A DNA stretch of 64,000 nt from Variovorax paradoxus (GTDB lineage Bacteria > Pseudomonadota > Gammaproteobacteria > Burkholderiales > Burkholderiaceae_C), in contig NZ_JAGGNU010000034.1 of the NCBI RefSeq assembly GCF_018614915.1, positions 62,001 through 126,000 of the forward strand. The letters run 5' to 3'. Both the position numbers and the translations under genes were made by a program. Of this stretch, positions 8,595 through 17,800 are shown piece after piece. A model generated the notes under the pieces. It did not search any database and was not told the DNA's origin. It saw nothing but the letters and a program-made list of their open reading frames with translations. Every line of letters begins with the position of its first letter. Within the stretch, counting starts at the first letter, position 1.

Positions 8595-8633
8595 CCGCGC
8601 GCTGCCGGCGCCGGCAGCGCGCGGCCTTTTTTT
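8595..8633 (+). terminator. Intrinsic terminator after the needle candidate
   Basis: A perfect self-complementary stem spans 8595-8624 (15 bp per arm; the central bases will form the loop) and is followed by CC and seven T residues (8627-8633). This is the clearest rho-independent terminator in the window. It lies inside the T3SS gene series, 11 bases after the needle stop and 17 bases before sctI. Confidence 0.9.
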
Positions 8634-8650
8634 CCCAACGAGGTGAACCC

Positions 8651-9064
8651 ATGACCGATCCCACAGCGCTGGCCGCCGCGAGTGCGCCGCCGGCAGAGGT
8701 CTCCGGGCCCGCGGCACAGCAGCAGGCCACGACCGCTTCGCGCTTCGACCCGGGCGAGACCCGGATGTTCGCCAACATGATGCAGGGCGTGCAGGCGCCG
8801 CCGGCCGCAGTGGCCGCGCCCAGCGCGCTCGGCGATGCGGCCCAGTCGCTGGCCGCCCAGTTCTCGGGCAACGTGCGCTCCTACGAGGACATGCGCAAGA
8901 GCATGCTCGAGTCGATCGACATGTCGGACCCCATCAAGACCATGTTCGCCCTCACCGATCACTCGATGGAGGCGCACATGATGTTCGCCAAGATGCACAT
9001 CTCCACGGGCCTGGCGAGCGCCGCGACCAGCCTGTTCGGCACCTTGCTGAAGAACCAGCAATGA
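8651..9064 (+). CDS. sctI: T3SS inner rod protein SctI (HrpB2-like)
   Basis: This 137-residue protein has an Ala/Pro/Gln-rich N-terminal half and a helical C-terminal half ending SAATSLFGTLLKNQQ. That is the conserved C-terminus of SctI/HrpB2 proteins, which join the needle to the export gate. The length is close to HrpB2 (about 130). GAGGTGA lies just upstream of the ATG. The stop overlaps sctJ by four bases (ATGA), so the two are translationally coupled. It is the first gene after the internal terminator. Confidence 0.8.
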   Translation: MTDPTALAAASAPPAEVSGPAAQQQATTASRFDPGETRMFANMMQGVQAPPAAVAAPSALGDAAQSLAAQFSGNVRSYEDMRKSMLESIDMSDPIKTMFALTDHSMEAHMMFAKMHISTGLASAATSLFGTLLKNQQ

Positions 9065-9828
9065 AAGGCTTTCGCTGGCTGGCGGCCTTCGTCTTCCTGC
9101 TCGCGCTGGCGGGCTGCAAGGTGGCGCTCTATTCCAACCTCAACGAGCAGGAGGCCAACGAGATCGTCGCGGCGCTCTCGGCCGAAGGCATCGACGCGTC
9201 CAAGACCCGGCTGGAGGGCAGCAACTGGCAGGTCGAGGTCGAGGAAGGCCGCATGGGCGGCGCGCTCGACGTGCTGCGCGCCCAGGGCCTGCCGGCCGAG
9301 CGCTACGCCACCATGGGCGACGTGTTCCAGAAGCAGGGCCTGGTGTCCACGCCTTCCGAGGAACGCATGCGCTACATCTACGCGATGTCGCAGGAGCTGT
9401 CGCAGACCCTGCGCAATGTCGACGGCGTGATCGCCGCGCGCGTGCACGTGGTGATCCCGGCCAACGATCCGCTGTCCGAGAAGATCCGCCCGTCCTCGGC
9501 GGCGGTGTTCATCAAGCACCGGCCCGACGTCGACATCCGCCTGCTCGCGCCGGCCGTGAAGGACATGGTGGCGCACAGCATCGAGGGGCTCACGCACGAC
9601 CAGGTCTCGCTCTCGCTGTTCGAGGCGCGCCGGCCGGCGAACGCGGCCGGTGCCGGTGCGGGCGCGCCGAAGCCGCTGGTGCTCGGCATGTTCTCGACCG
9701 ACACCGCGATGGTGCTGCTGGGCCTGCTGCTCGCGGCCGCGGTCTGCCTCATGGTGCTGCCGATGCTCTTGCGCCGGCAGGGCCTGGACTGGCGCAACTG
9801 GACCCGCAGCCAGGTCTTTAAACGCTGA
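9061..9828 (+). CDS. sctJ: T3SS inner-membrane ring lipoprotein SctJ
   Basis: This 255-residue YscJ/HrcJ/FliF-family lipoprotein forms the second inner-membrane ring. The signal sequence ends in lipobox LAGC with Cys19 as the lipidated residue. Two ring-building motifs follow: residues 20-80 (VALYSNLNEQEANEIVAAL) and about 105-180 (SQELSQTLRNVDGVIAARVHVV, RPSSAAVFIKH). A C-terminal membrane helix lies at about 210-238, before a basic tail. Length and domain order are normal for the family. Confidence 0.96.
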   Translation: MKGFRWLAAFVFLLALAGCKVALYSNLNEQEANEIVAALSAEGIDASKTRLEGSNWQVEVEEGRMGGALDVLRAQGLPAERYATMGDVFQKQGLVSTPSEERMRYIYAMSQELSQTLRNVDGVIAARVHVVIPANDPLSEKIRPSSAAVFIKHRPDVDIRLLAPAVKDMVAHSIEGLTHDQVSLSLFEARRPANAAGAGAGAPKPLVLGMFSTDTAMVLLGLLLAAAVCLMVLPMLLRRQGLDWRNWTRSQVFKR

Positions 9829-9833
9829 CGCCG

Positions 9834-10520
9834 ATGCAGGACGCCGCCGCACCCACGCCGCCGCCGGCCGTGCCGAGCCCGATGGACCTGGTGCGCCTGG
9901 TGATGCGCTTCAACCTGCATCCCGAGGCCGACCTGCATCCGAGCTGGCTGCCTTCGAACTGGCCGGCACGGCATCGTTCGCCGGAGCGCTTCGGGCCGGC
10001 CGGGCGCGCGGTGCTGGCCGACCTGCTGCGGCGCGGCCGGGCGCCTGCGGGCGGCTACAACTTCGATTCGCGGCTCAAGCGGCTCGCGCTGCTCGATGCC
10101 GCATCGCTCAGGCGGCTCGCGGCCTACCTCGGCTTCTGCGCGCACCTGCCGCTCTTCAGGCTGCGCGGCGGCGCCGGGGTCCAGATCCGGCGCCAGGCCT
10201 GCCGTTTCGACGCGGACGCGGTGGACTTCGTGCTCGGCCGCGTGCCGCAGCTCACCGAGCTGCGGATGGACAGCACCGCCCTCGAACAGCGTCCCATCGC
10301 CACCGGCCGCGTCGTTGTCGACCGCGGCTATCGCCTGCTGCTGGGCGCGGCCGCGCCCGAGGGCGAAGCCATGCTGCGCCGTTTGCAGCACAAGTTGCCG
10401 CGGCGCATTTCCGCCTTGAGCGTGCCGCAGCTCGAGCCGCGCCAGGCGCGCCAACTCCACGAATTGATGCTCTCGTGCATCGTTCCAGAAAGATTGCCGC
10501 AATGGGACTGGCTTTTCTGA
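9834..10520 (+). CDS. sctK: T3SS sorting-platform accessory protein SctK (HrpB4-like)
   Basis: This 228-residue soluble protein lies between sctJ and sctL, exactly where hrpB4/sctK lies in Hrp2-type clusters. Features are an N-terminal DLVRLVMRFNLHPEADLHPSWLP and a Leu/Arg-rich remainder with RLKRLALLDAASLRRLAAYLG, like SctK proteins that link SctD to SctQ. The family is weakly conserved, so the call rests on position and general resemblance. It overlaps the start of sctL by 19 bases. Confidence 0.75.
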   Translation: MQDAAAPTPPPAVPSPMDLVRLVMRFNLHPEADLHPSWLPSNWPARHRSPERFGPAGRAVLADLLRRGRAPAGGYNFDSRLKRLALLDAASLRRLAAYLGFCAHLPLFRLRGGAGVQIRRQACRFDADAVDFVLGRVPQLTELRMDSTALEQRPIATGRVVVDRGYRLLLGAAAPEGEAMLRRLQHKLPRRISALSVPQLEPRQARQLHELMLSCIVPERLPQWDWLF

Positions 10521-11140
10521 TCACCACCGAGAACCTGCAGCTCCTGAGCGAGCGCAAGGTGCTCAAGGAGAGCGAGTACGCGGCCCTGCTCGACGCTTCG
10601 GCCGTGGTCGAGACCGCGCGGCGCGAAGCACGCCGCATCACGCAGCAGGCGGCGCAGCAGGCCGAGGACAGCCGCCGCCAGGGCTATGAGGAGGGCCTGC
10701 AGCGCGCCAAGGCCGAGTACGCGCAGCAGCTGATGTCCGAGACCTTGGCCGCCGAGCGGCAGCTGCATGCCCTGCGCGCGTCGATGGCGCAGATCGTGGT
10801 GAAGGCCGTGGGCCAGTTCATCGCCGACGCCGAGCCGGCGGCGCTGTTCGAGGCCGCGCTGCTGCGCGTCGACACGCTGTTACGCAGCGAGCCTTTCATC
10901 ACGGTGCGCGTGGCGCCCGCACAGGAGGCGACCATGCGCGAGGTGCTGGCCCGCCTGCAGGGCGAGGCCAACTGGACCATGACCGTGAGCCTCGCGGCCG
11001 ACCCGGCGCTGCCCGCCGGCGCCTGCGTGGTGCAGACGGCCTCCGGCGTGCTGGAGATCGGCGTCGATGCGCAGCTCGAAGCCTTCCGGCGCGCGATGGA
11101 GCGCAGCGGCGTGGTCGAAGCCCCGGGAGCCCGCGGATGA
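10502..11140 (+). CDS. sctL: T3SS ATPase stator SctL
   Basis: This 212-residue FliH/SctL-family protein holds the SctN ATPase in the sorting platform and regulates it. An N-terminal segment (residues 1-30) is followed by a long Ala/Gln/Glu/Arg-rich helix, probably a coiled coil (about 32-95). The C-terminal globular domain resembles the V/F-ATPase peripheral stalk ([30 protein letters not shown]). The start at 10502 keeps the canonical short N-terminus; the same frame is open farther upstream but only antisense-like sequence lies there. The stop overlaps the sctN start (ATGA at 11137-11140). Confidence 0.9.
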   Translation: MGLAFLITTENLQLLSERKVLKESEYAALLDASAVVETARREARRITQQAAQQAEDSRRQGYEEGLQRAKAEYAQQLMSETLAAERQLHALRASMAQIVVKAVGQFIADAEPAALFEAALLRVDTLLRSEPFITVRVAPAQEATMREVLARLQGEANWTMTVSLAADPALPAGACVVQTASGVLEIGVDAQLEAFRRAMERSGVVEAPGARG

Positions 11141-12480
11141 GCGCGCCCGCGCCTGCCGTGACCCATGCCGCGCTCGGCATCGTCGCCGACCTCGAGCAGG
11201 TCTTCGGCCGCGTCGCGCCGGTCGCGATGCGCGGGCGCGTGAGCAAGGCGGTCGGCATGCTGATCGATGCCACGGGCATCCAGGCCCACGTGGGCGAGCT
11301 GTGCGAACTGGTCACGCCGGGCGAGCCGCCGCTCTTGGCCGAGGTGGTGGGCTTTCGCGGCAACACCGCCATCCTGACGCCGCTCGGCCCGATCACCGGC
11401 ATTTCGGCGCTGACCGAGGTGTTGCCCACCGGACGCGGCCACGTGTGCCCGGTGGGCGCCAAGCTGCTGGGCCGCGTGCTCGATGCGCTGGGCCAGCCCA
11501 TCGACGAGCTCGGCCCGCTGGCGACGCACCTGCAGCAGCCCGTGCACCGCGAGCCGGTCAGCCCGCTCGCGCGCCGCATGATCGACGCGCCGCTGGCCAC
11601 CGGAATCCGCGCCGTCGATGCGCTGCTGACGCTGGGCGAAGGCCAGCGCGTCGGCGTGTTCTCGCCGCCCGGTGTGGGCAAGAGCACCTTGCTCGGCATG
11701 CTCGCGCGCGGCTCGACCGCCGATGTCAACGTGATCGCGCTGATCGGTGAGCGCGGCCGCGAGGTCAAGGAATTCATCGAGCACAACCTCGGCGCGGAAG
11801 GGCTCGCCAAAACGGTGATGGTGGTCTCCACCTCCGACCGGCCGCCGATGGAGCGCATCAAGTCGGCCTATGTCGCGACCACCATCGCCGAGCACTTCCG
11901 CGACCAGGGCAGGAAGGTGCTGCTGCTGGTCGATTCGCTCACGCGCTTCGCGCGCGCTCAGCGCGAGATCGGGCTGGCCAGCGGCGAGCCGCCGACCCGG
12001 CGCAGCTATCCGCCGTCGATCTTCTCGATGCTGCCGCAGCTGCTGGAGCGCGCGGGGCAGGGCAGGACGGGCTCCATCACCGCCGTGTACTCGGTGCTGA
12101 CCGAGGGCGACGAGGAGAACGATCCCATCGCCGAAGAGGTGCGCTCGATCCTCGACGGCCACATCGTGCTGTCGCGCAAGCTCGCGGCCGCCAACCGCTA
12201 CCCGGCCATCGACGTGCTGGCCAGCATCAGCCGCGTGATGCCGCTGGTCGCCTCGCGCGAGCACCGCGCCGCGGCCGCGCATTTCCGCAGCCTGCTCGCC
12301 AAGTACCAGGAGCTGGAGCTGCTGGTGCAGATCGGCGAGTACAAGCCCGGCAGCGATGCGCTGGCCGACGAAGCCATCGCGGCGCGGCCGGCGATGCTCG
12401 ATTTCCTGTCGCAGCCGCCGGAAACCAGCCAGGCCTACGAACAGTCGCTGGCGGCGCTGCGGCACTTTGGAGAGCGCTAG
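11137..12480 (+). CDS. sctN: T3SS ATPase SctN
   Basis: This 447-residue hexameric ATPase dissociates chaperones from substrates and energises export. Walker A is PPGVGKST (residues 177-184). The downstream [44 protein letters not shown] and [20 protein letters not shown] regions, which I note in part, are family signatures. Length is standard. It overlaps sctL by four bases, and its TAG stop overlaps the GTG start of sctO, so L-N-O are translationally coupled. Confidence 0.97.
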   Translation: MSAPAPAVTHAALGIVADLEQVFGRVAPVAMRGRVSKAVGMLIDATGIQAHVGELCELVTPGEPPLLAEVVGFRGNTAILTPLGPITGISALTEVLPTGRGHVCPVGAKLLGRVLDALGQPIDELGPLATHLQQPVHREPVSPLARRMIDAPLATGIRAVDALLTLGEGQRVGVFSPPGVGKSTLLGMLARGSTADVNVIALIGERGREVKEFIEHNLGAEGLAKTVMVVSTSDRPPMERIKSAYVATTIAEHFRDQGRKVLLLVDSLTRFARAQREIGLASGEPPTRRSYPPSIFSMLPQLLERAGQGRTGSITAVYSVLTEGDEENDPIAEEVRSILDGHIVLSRKLAAANRYPAIDVLASISRVMPLVASREHRAAAAHFRSLLAKYQELELLVQIGEYKPGSDALADEAIAARPAMLDFLSQPPETSQAYEQSLAALRHFGER

Positions 12481-12962
12481 TGGCCATCGACTGGAAGCTG
12501 CTGATCGATGTGCGCGAGCGCCAGAAGAGCGCCGCGATGGGCATCGTCGCGCGCGACCGCCGGGCCGCCGAGGAAAGCCTCGCCCGGCTGCAGCAGGCCG
12601 AGGCCCGCCGGCAGCAGCAGGTGCAGAACAAGGCGCAGCATTGGCAGGCGACGGTGGGTGCCCTGTCGGACGGGCAGTGCAGCATCGCGCAGCTGCGTCA
12701 TGCCGGCGCCTGGAGCGGCGCACTCGATGCGCAGATCGCGCAGGCCGGACGGGCGACGGCGCAGGCCGGCCAGGCGCATGCGCAGCGCGAGCTGCTGCTC
12801 GAGGCGAGCCGCAAGCAACTGCGCGCGGCCAGCGGCGAGCTCGAGAAGGCGCAGCAGATGCAGCAGCGGGCACGCACCGAAGCGCTGCGCGTCATGGAAC
12901 TGCGGCAGGACGAGACGGCCGAGGAAGCTGCGTCGAAGGCCTGGGCCGCGCGGAGGTTCTAG
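12480..12962 (+). CDS. sctO: T3SS ATPase central-stalk protein SctO (HrpB7-like)
   Basis: A 160-residue, almost entirely helical protein rich in Ala, Gln, Arg and Glu, predicted to form a two-helix coiled coil like FliJ/YscO/HrpB7, which inserts into the SctN hexamer. The start is GTG at 12480, sharing its first base with the sctN TAG; GGAGAG ends 5-6 bases upstream and decides this start. The sequence is not conserved in the family; size, coiled-coil character and the place between sctN and sctT support the call. Confidence 0.8.
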   Translation: MAIDWKLLIDVRERQKSAAMGIVARDRRAAEESLARLQQAEARRQQQVQNKAQHWQATVGALSDGQCSIAQLRHAGAWSGALDAQIAQAGRATAQAGQAHAQRELLLEASRKQLRAASGELEKAQQMQQRARTEALRVMELRQDETAEEAASKAWAARRF

Positions 12963-12964
12963 CG

Positions 12965-13744
12965 ATGGAAACCATCGAACTCGCCAGCATCGAGAAGTTC
13001 TTCTCCGCCGTGGTGCTCACGCTGCCGCGGCTGTTCGCGATCTTCGCGGTCGTGCCCTTCCTGTCAGGCGGCATGATCACCGGCATCGTGCGCAACGGCT
13101 TGCTGCTGATGCTCGCGATCTTCATGTCGCCGGTGGCGGGCGACATGCCTTCGGCCTCCATCGGCACCTGGGTGCTGATCGCCGGCAAGGAGGCGCTGAT
13201 CGGCCTGTTGCTGGGCCTGGGCTTCGGCATCTTCATCTGGGCGATCCAGAGCGTGGGCGACTTGATCGACTTCCAGACCGGCTCGGCCAACGCCTCCTTC
13301 TTCGACCCCGTGGCCGGACACGAGAACGGGCCGACCGGCGAGTTTCTCGGCTGGATGGTGATCACGCTCTTCGTGTCGGCCGGCGGCCTGCTCGCGATGC
13401 TGGGCGTGGTCGTCGACTCCTACCGCCTGTGGCCGGTCGCCTCCTTCTTTCCCAACCTGGGCGCGGTGCTGGAGCAGTTCGCGATCCGCCAGGGCGACAC
13501 GCTGTTCCTCTGGATCGTGAAGCTGGCGGCGCCGGTGATCTTCGTGCTGCTGCTGGTGGAGCTGGGCATGGGCCTGATCAGCCGAGTCGCGCCGCAGCTC
13601 AACGTGTTCGTGTTCTCGCAGCCGCTCAAGAGCCTGCTGGCGCACCTCATGATGCTGCTCTTCCTGTTCTTCGTGTACGAGTCGCTGCAGGAATTCCTGC
13701 GGCCCGAGAACGGCGTGCTGGATTTCCTGCGAGCCACTCTCTAG
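12965..13744 (+). CDS. sctT: T3SS export apparatus protein SctT
   Basis: This 259-residue FliR/SctT-family protein is the single-copy member of the export-gate complex. It has about six membrane segments; motifs include LPRLFAIFAVVPFLS near the N-terminus, ALIGLLLGLGFGIFIWAIQSVGDLIDFQTG (noted in part) around residue 80, and a C-terminal hydrophobic region before ESLQEFLRP. The start at 12965 has GAGG eight bases upstream. It lies two bases after sctO and six before sctU, so it belongs to the same unit. Confidence 0.95.
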   Translation: METIELASIEKFFSAVVLTLPRLFAIFAVVPFLSGGMITGIVRNGLLLMLAIFMSPVAGDMPSASIGTWVLIAGKEALIGLLLGLGFGIFIWAIQSVGDLIDFQTGSANASFFDPVAGHENGPTGEFLGWMVITLFVSAGGLLAMLGVVVDSYRLWPVASFFPNLGAVLEQFAIRQGDTLFLWIVKLAAPVIFVLLLVELGMGLISRVAPQLNVFVFSQPLKSLLAHLMMLLFLFFVYESLQEFLRPENGVLDFLRATL

Positions 13745-13750
13745 CGAGCC

Positions 13751-14782
13751 ATGGCCGAGAAAGACCAGAAGCCCACGCCCAAGCGCCTGCGCGATGCACG
13801 CAAGCGCGGCGAGGTGGTGTTCAGTTCCGACGTGGCCTCGACCACCGTGTTCGCGGTCGTCGTGGTCTCGATGTGGCTGGGTGGCCAAGCGCTCTACAGC
13901 CTGCTGCGCGAGCTCTGGCTGCATGCGACCAGCACCACCTTGCTGAGCCGGCGCGACGACCGCTTCGCCGAGCTGCTGCTGCACACCGGCGAGGCGCTGC
14001 TCTGGGGCACGCTGCCGATCATGGGCATCGCGGCGGCGGCGGGCATCGTGGGCTCGCTGTTCCAGGTCGGCGGCGTGGCCGCCTGGGAGCGGCTGAAGCC
14101 TGACGTCAACCGGCTCAATCCGGCCGAGGGCTTCGAGCGCATCGTCTCGACGCGCAACTTCGTCAACCTGCTGAAGATGAGCGTCAAGACCGTGCTGCTC
14201 GCGGCGCTGATGTTCCTCGTGGTGCGCGGCTTCGTCGACACCTCGCTCAAGCTCGGCTATGCGAGCCCGGCCGCGATCATGACCGCCGCGGCCCACATGG
14301 TGCTCGTCGCCTTCGGCTGGGCGGTGCTGATCTACGCGCTGATGGCGCTGGTCGACTACACGCACGAGCACTACGAATTCATGAAGCAGCAGCGCATGTC
14401 CATCGAGGATATCCGGCAGGAGTACAAGGAAGTCGAAGGTGACCCCCTCAACCAGTCGCGGCGCCGCTCGGCGCATTTCGAGGCCGTCTACGCGAGCCTT
14501 GCCGATCGCGTGCGCATGGCCTCGGCCGTGATCCATTCGGCGCGCACCGCCGTGGCCCTGCAATACCTCGGCGAGACCGACCTGCCGCGCGTGATCGCGC
14601 GCGGCGAGGGCGAGGTCGCCGCACAGATTCGGCGCTTCGCCGGCGAAGGCCTGGTGCCCATGGAGTTCGAGCCGCAGCTCGCCGAACGCATCTACGCCGA
14701 AGTGCCGGTGGACCAGGCTATTCCGCGCTCGCTGTTTGCGCCGGTCGCCAAGCTTCTGAGATGGGCGCAGGGCGATGAGTGA
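13751..14782 (+). CDS. sctU: T3SS export switch protein SctU with an atypical autocleavage site
   Basis: This 343-residue FlhB/SctU-family protein begins with the family signature EKDQKPTPKRLRDARKRGEV. Four membrane segments lie at about 30-50, 80-105, 140-162 and 178-202. The linker contains MSIEDIRQEYKEVEGDP, which anchors the alignment of the C-terminal domain. Where SctU proteins carry the autocleaving Asn-Pro-Thr-His, this protein reads His-Ser-Ala-Arg (residues 262-265, bases 14534-14545). The flanking ASAVI and TAVALQYLGETDLPRV match normally. Cleavage by Asn cyclisation therefore seems impossible. The gene is otherwise intact and in frame, so this is not a sequencing frameshift. Confidence 0.93.
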   Translation: MAEKDQKPTPKRLRDARKRGEVVFSSDVASTTVFAVVVVSMWLGGQALYSLLRELWLHATSTTLLSRRDDRFAELLLHTGEALLWGTLPIMGIAAAAGIVGSLFQVGGVAAWERLKPDVNRLNPAEGFERIVSTRNFVNLLKMSVKTVLLAALMFLVVRGFVDTSLKLGYASPAAIMTAAAHMVLVAFGWAVLIYALMALVDYTHEHYEFMKQQRMSIEDIRQEYKEVEGDPLNQSRRRSAHFEAVYASLADRVRMASAVIHSARTAVALQYLGETDLPRVIARGEGEVAAQIRRFAGEGLVPMEFEPQLAERIYAEVPVDQAIPRSLFAPVAKLLRWAQGDE

Positions 14783-14833
14783 GGCCGCTCGTTTCAGCAC
14801 GTGTTTCCATCGTTGTTCCCAGGAGTCAACACC

Positions 14834-17800
14834 ATGTCAGCACCCGTCGCAGGAGGCCGCGTCCTCACCCAGTCACCCAACGATGCCGCCGCCGCATTGA
14901 GGGCCATCGAGGATGCCGCACGGCGCGCTGCCGAGGAAGCCAGGCGCCAGGCCGAGGAAGCGCGTCGCAAGGCCGAGGAGGCCCGCAAGCAGGCCGAGGC
15001 GGCACGCAAGGCTGCCGACGATGCGGCCGCCAAGGCGAAGGCCAGCGGCACCCAGCCCGACAAGGACGAAGCCGCGCGCCTGGAGGGCACGGCCAAGGAC
15101 AAGGAGCAGAGCGCCGCCAAGCTGCAGGCCAAGGCCGTGCTCAAGGAAAAGGAGCAGGCGCTGGCGCAGTCGAAGTACATCGACGCCACGCAGGGCCGCG
15201 CACCGGGCAGTCCGTCGCAGACCACGCGCGATGCGCAGACCCAGGTCACCCAGGCCCGAGCCTCGGTCGACTTCTACGAGAAGCCGGCCGAGCCGGTGCT
15301 GACGAAGCCGATCGACGCCGGCGAGTTCGGCCAGGTTCGCCCCGGCGAGGGCCTGGACCAGTTCGCCCGCCGCAACGGCATGACGCGCCCGCAGTTCCTC
15401 GCGCTCAACCCCCAGTTCGACAAGAGCACGGCGAACTACGACCCCGGATCGCCGCCGGTGGCCGAAGGCAAGCGCGATCTCGACGGCCTGGAGAACAACG
15501 AATGGCTGCGCGTGGCGCCCGACGAACTGGAGCAGCCCGCCGTGCCCAAGCCGCCGGCGCCCGCCCTGCCCACGGCCGAAGACGTGGGCGGCCTGCGCGT
15601 GGACGGGCTCACGCTGCACGAATCGACCATGGCCGCGCTGATGAAGCAGTACGGGGACGCGCCGGAGGGTTCGGACGAGCGCCGCTTCGCGATGCTCGTT
15701 CGTGCGCAGGGCGCGATCGACGGCGGCGTGCAGCTGAGCGATGACGACTACCGCAAGAACATGCCCGCGAGCGTGGTCACCGACGGCGTGATCGACAAGG
15801 ACAAGGTCGCTGCCGGCCTCAAGGAACTGACCGCCAAGCCCGGGTTCTCCAAGAAGTTTGCGAGCGACTACCAGAAGGAACTCGACAAGCAGTTTCCGAA
15901 GTACTTTCCCAACGGCGCCGCGCCGGCCGACAAGCGCGACGCGCTCTGGGCCGGGCTCACGCACGGCGAAGGCAGTTCGTTTCCGGCCTATGGCCAGGGC
16001 AGCCGCACGAGCACGTCGTATCCGCTGCTGGGCGCGCCTCTCTACACCAACGGCAACGGCTTGCCCTACACGCCGGCGGACAGGGCGCGCGGCAATTCGC
16101 TGATCGCGACCACTCAGGTTCCCGGCCTGCCGCCGCTGCCCGGCGCCGGCCCGTCGACGTCGAGCCCGTTCCTCGCGGACAAGGCCGGCCCCTGGCTTGC
16201 CAACGTGCAGAAGACCGTGCCCGGCAGCCAGGCGGTGGTGGATCCGCTGACGAAGGATCTGAGCCTCGAGGTCGTCGAAGAGCTCAAGAAGCAGGCCGGG
16301 CAGGGCGGGCAGGCGCCGGTGTTCGGCGGCCTCTACGGGGCATCCGGCAACGTGTCGATCAGCAAGCTGGACGCCAAGCTGGCCGCCGACCATCCGGATC
16401 TCACGCCGCAGCAGCGCGCCGACGTGATCGAGCAGGGCTACGAGCTGCTGGGCATCTCCGACCGCCAGGCCAAGGCCTACACGGCCGCGGCCGCGCCCTA
16501 TCTCGAAGTGCGCAACGTCAAGCTCGACGCGCGCGACCAGTACAACGCCAACTACACGCAGCATCCGCCGCAGTACCTGACGCTGCGCAAGGATGCGCCG
16601 CAGTCGGCGGTCGATGCCTGGAAGGCGCTGCAGAACACCACCGCGATGCGCGGCTCGCTGGACCCCAGCGTCTCGCTCGTGACCGCGCCGGGCACGGCGC
16701 CCGCCAAACCCAATCCGGCGCTCGACGCGCTGGGCAGCGACGACCTGAAGAAGGCGGTGGACGGCACGCTGGACGGAAAGTTCACTCGGCAGTCGGTCGC
16801 GCAGCAGTACGCCGACTACATGACCTCGCCCGAGTACACGAAGTACCTGGATTCGCTGTCCCCCGAGGCACGCAGCACGGAGGTGCAGAAGGGACTGCTC
16901 AACATCCAGGCCTTCGATGCGGAGCTCGCCACGAAGACCGCCGACAAGATCGGCAACCGGATCTTCGAGCAGACCTATGCGGGCGTCAGGCCGAGCCAAA
17001 CCGACGACGCCGCGGGGCAGGCCGCCACCTACGCGACGGTCACCTTGCTGCGCTGGTCCTTCCGCGGCACCGGCCAGATCGTCGGCAGCTCGAAGGAGAA
17101 CTGGCAGGCCGCGGGCGAGCTGTTCAAGCTGATGAAGAAGGTCGATGCCCAGGGCGGCGACGCGGGCAACGTGCAGGAGGTCGAGAACGAGATCAACCGC
17201 CAGCAGAATGCGGGGGAGATCAGCGCTGACGACGCGAAGTCCAGGCTGCAGTGGGTGCGCGACATCAACGACCATGGCGGCTGGGCCAGCGCGGCCGGCC
17301 TGGTCAACGTTTTCGTGGCGAATCACAAGTTCGACGACCCCGTGTTCCGCCAGAAGCTGCAGGACGGCGACATGAACGCGTGGATGCAGGTCGTCACCCA
17401 TGTGGACATCGGCCTGTCCTACGGCGAGCACTATCTCAAGATGGGCGCCCTTGCGGAATCCAAGGTCTTCAAGAGCTCTCACCTGGCCGATGCGGTCGGC
17501 CTGAAATACAAGGGGTCTTTCGGCCAGGTTATCAACCAGGCCAAGACCTCGTTTCGCCCGACGATGGGCGAGATGAGCGACGCGCTCAAGGGCGTGGACC
17601 TGACGGACAAGGCGGCGGTGCAAAAGGCACTGACCGACAACATGGATCCGACGCGAAAGGTGTTCAAGGCCGTCAAGTACGACAGCGCGGGCATCGCAGA
17701 GAAGATCGCCACCGAGGCATCGGGCATGAAGCTCACGCCGGCGGAGATCGATGCACTGAAGACCAACGCCGATGCGCGGCTTGGCTTCCTGTCCATGTCC

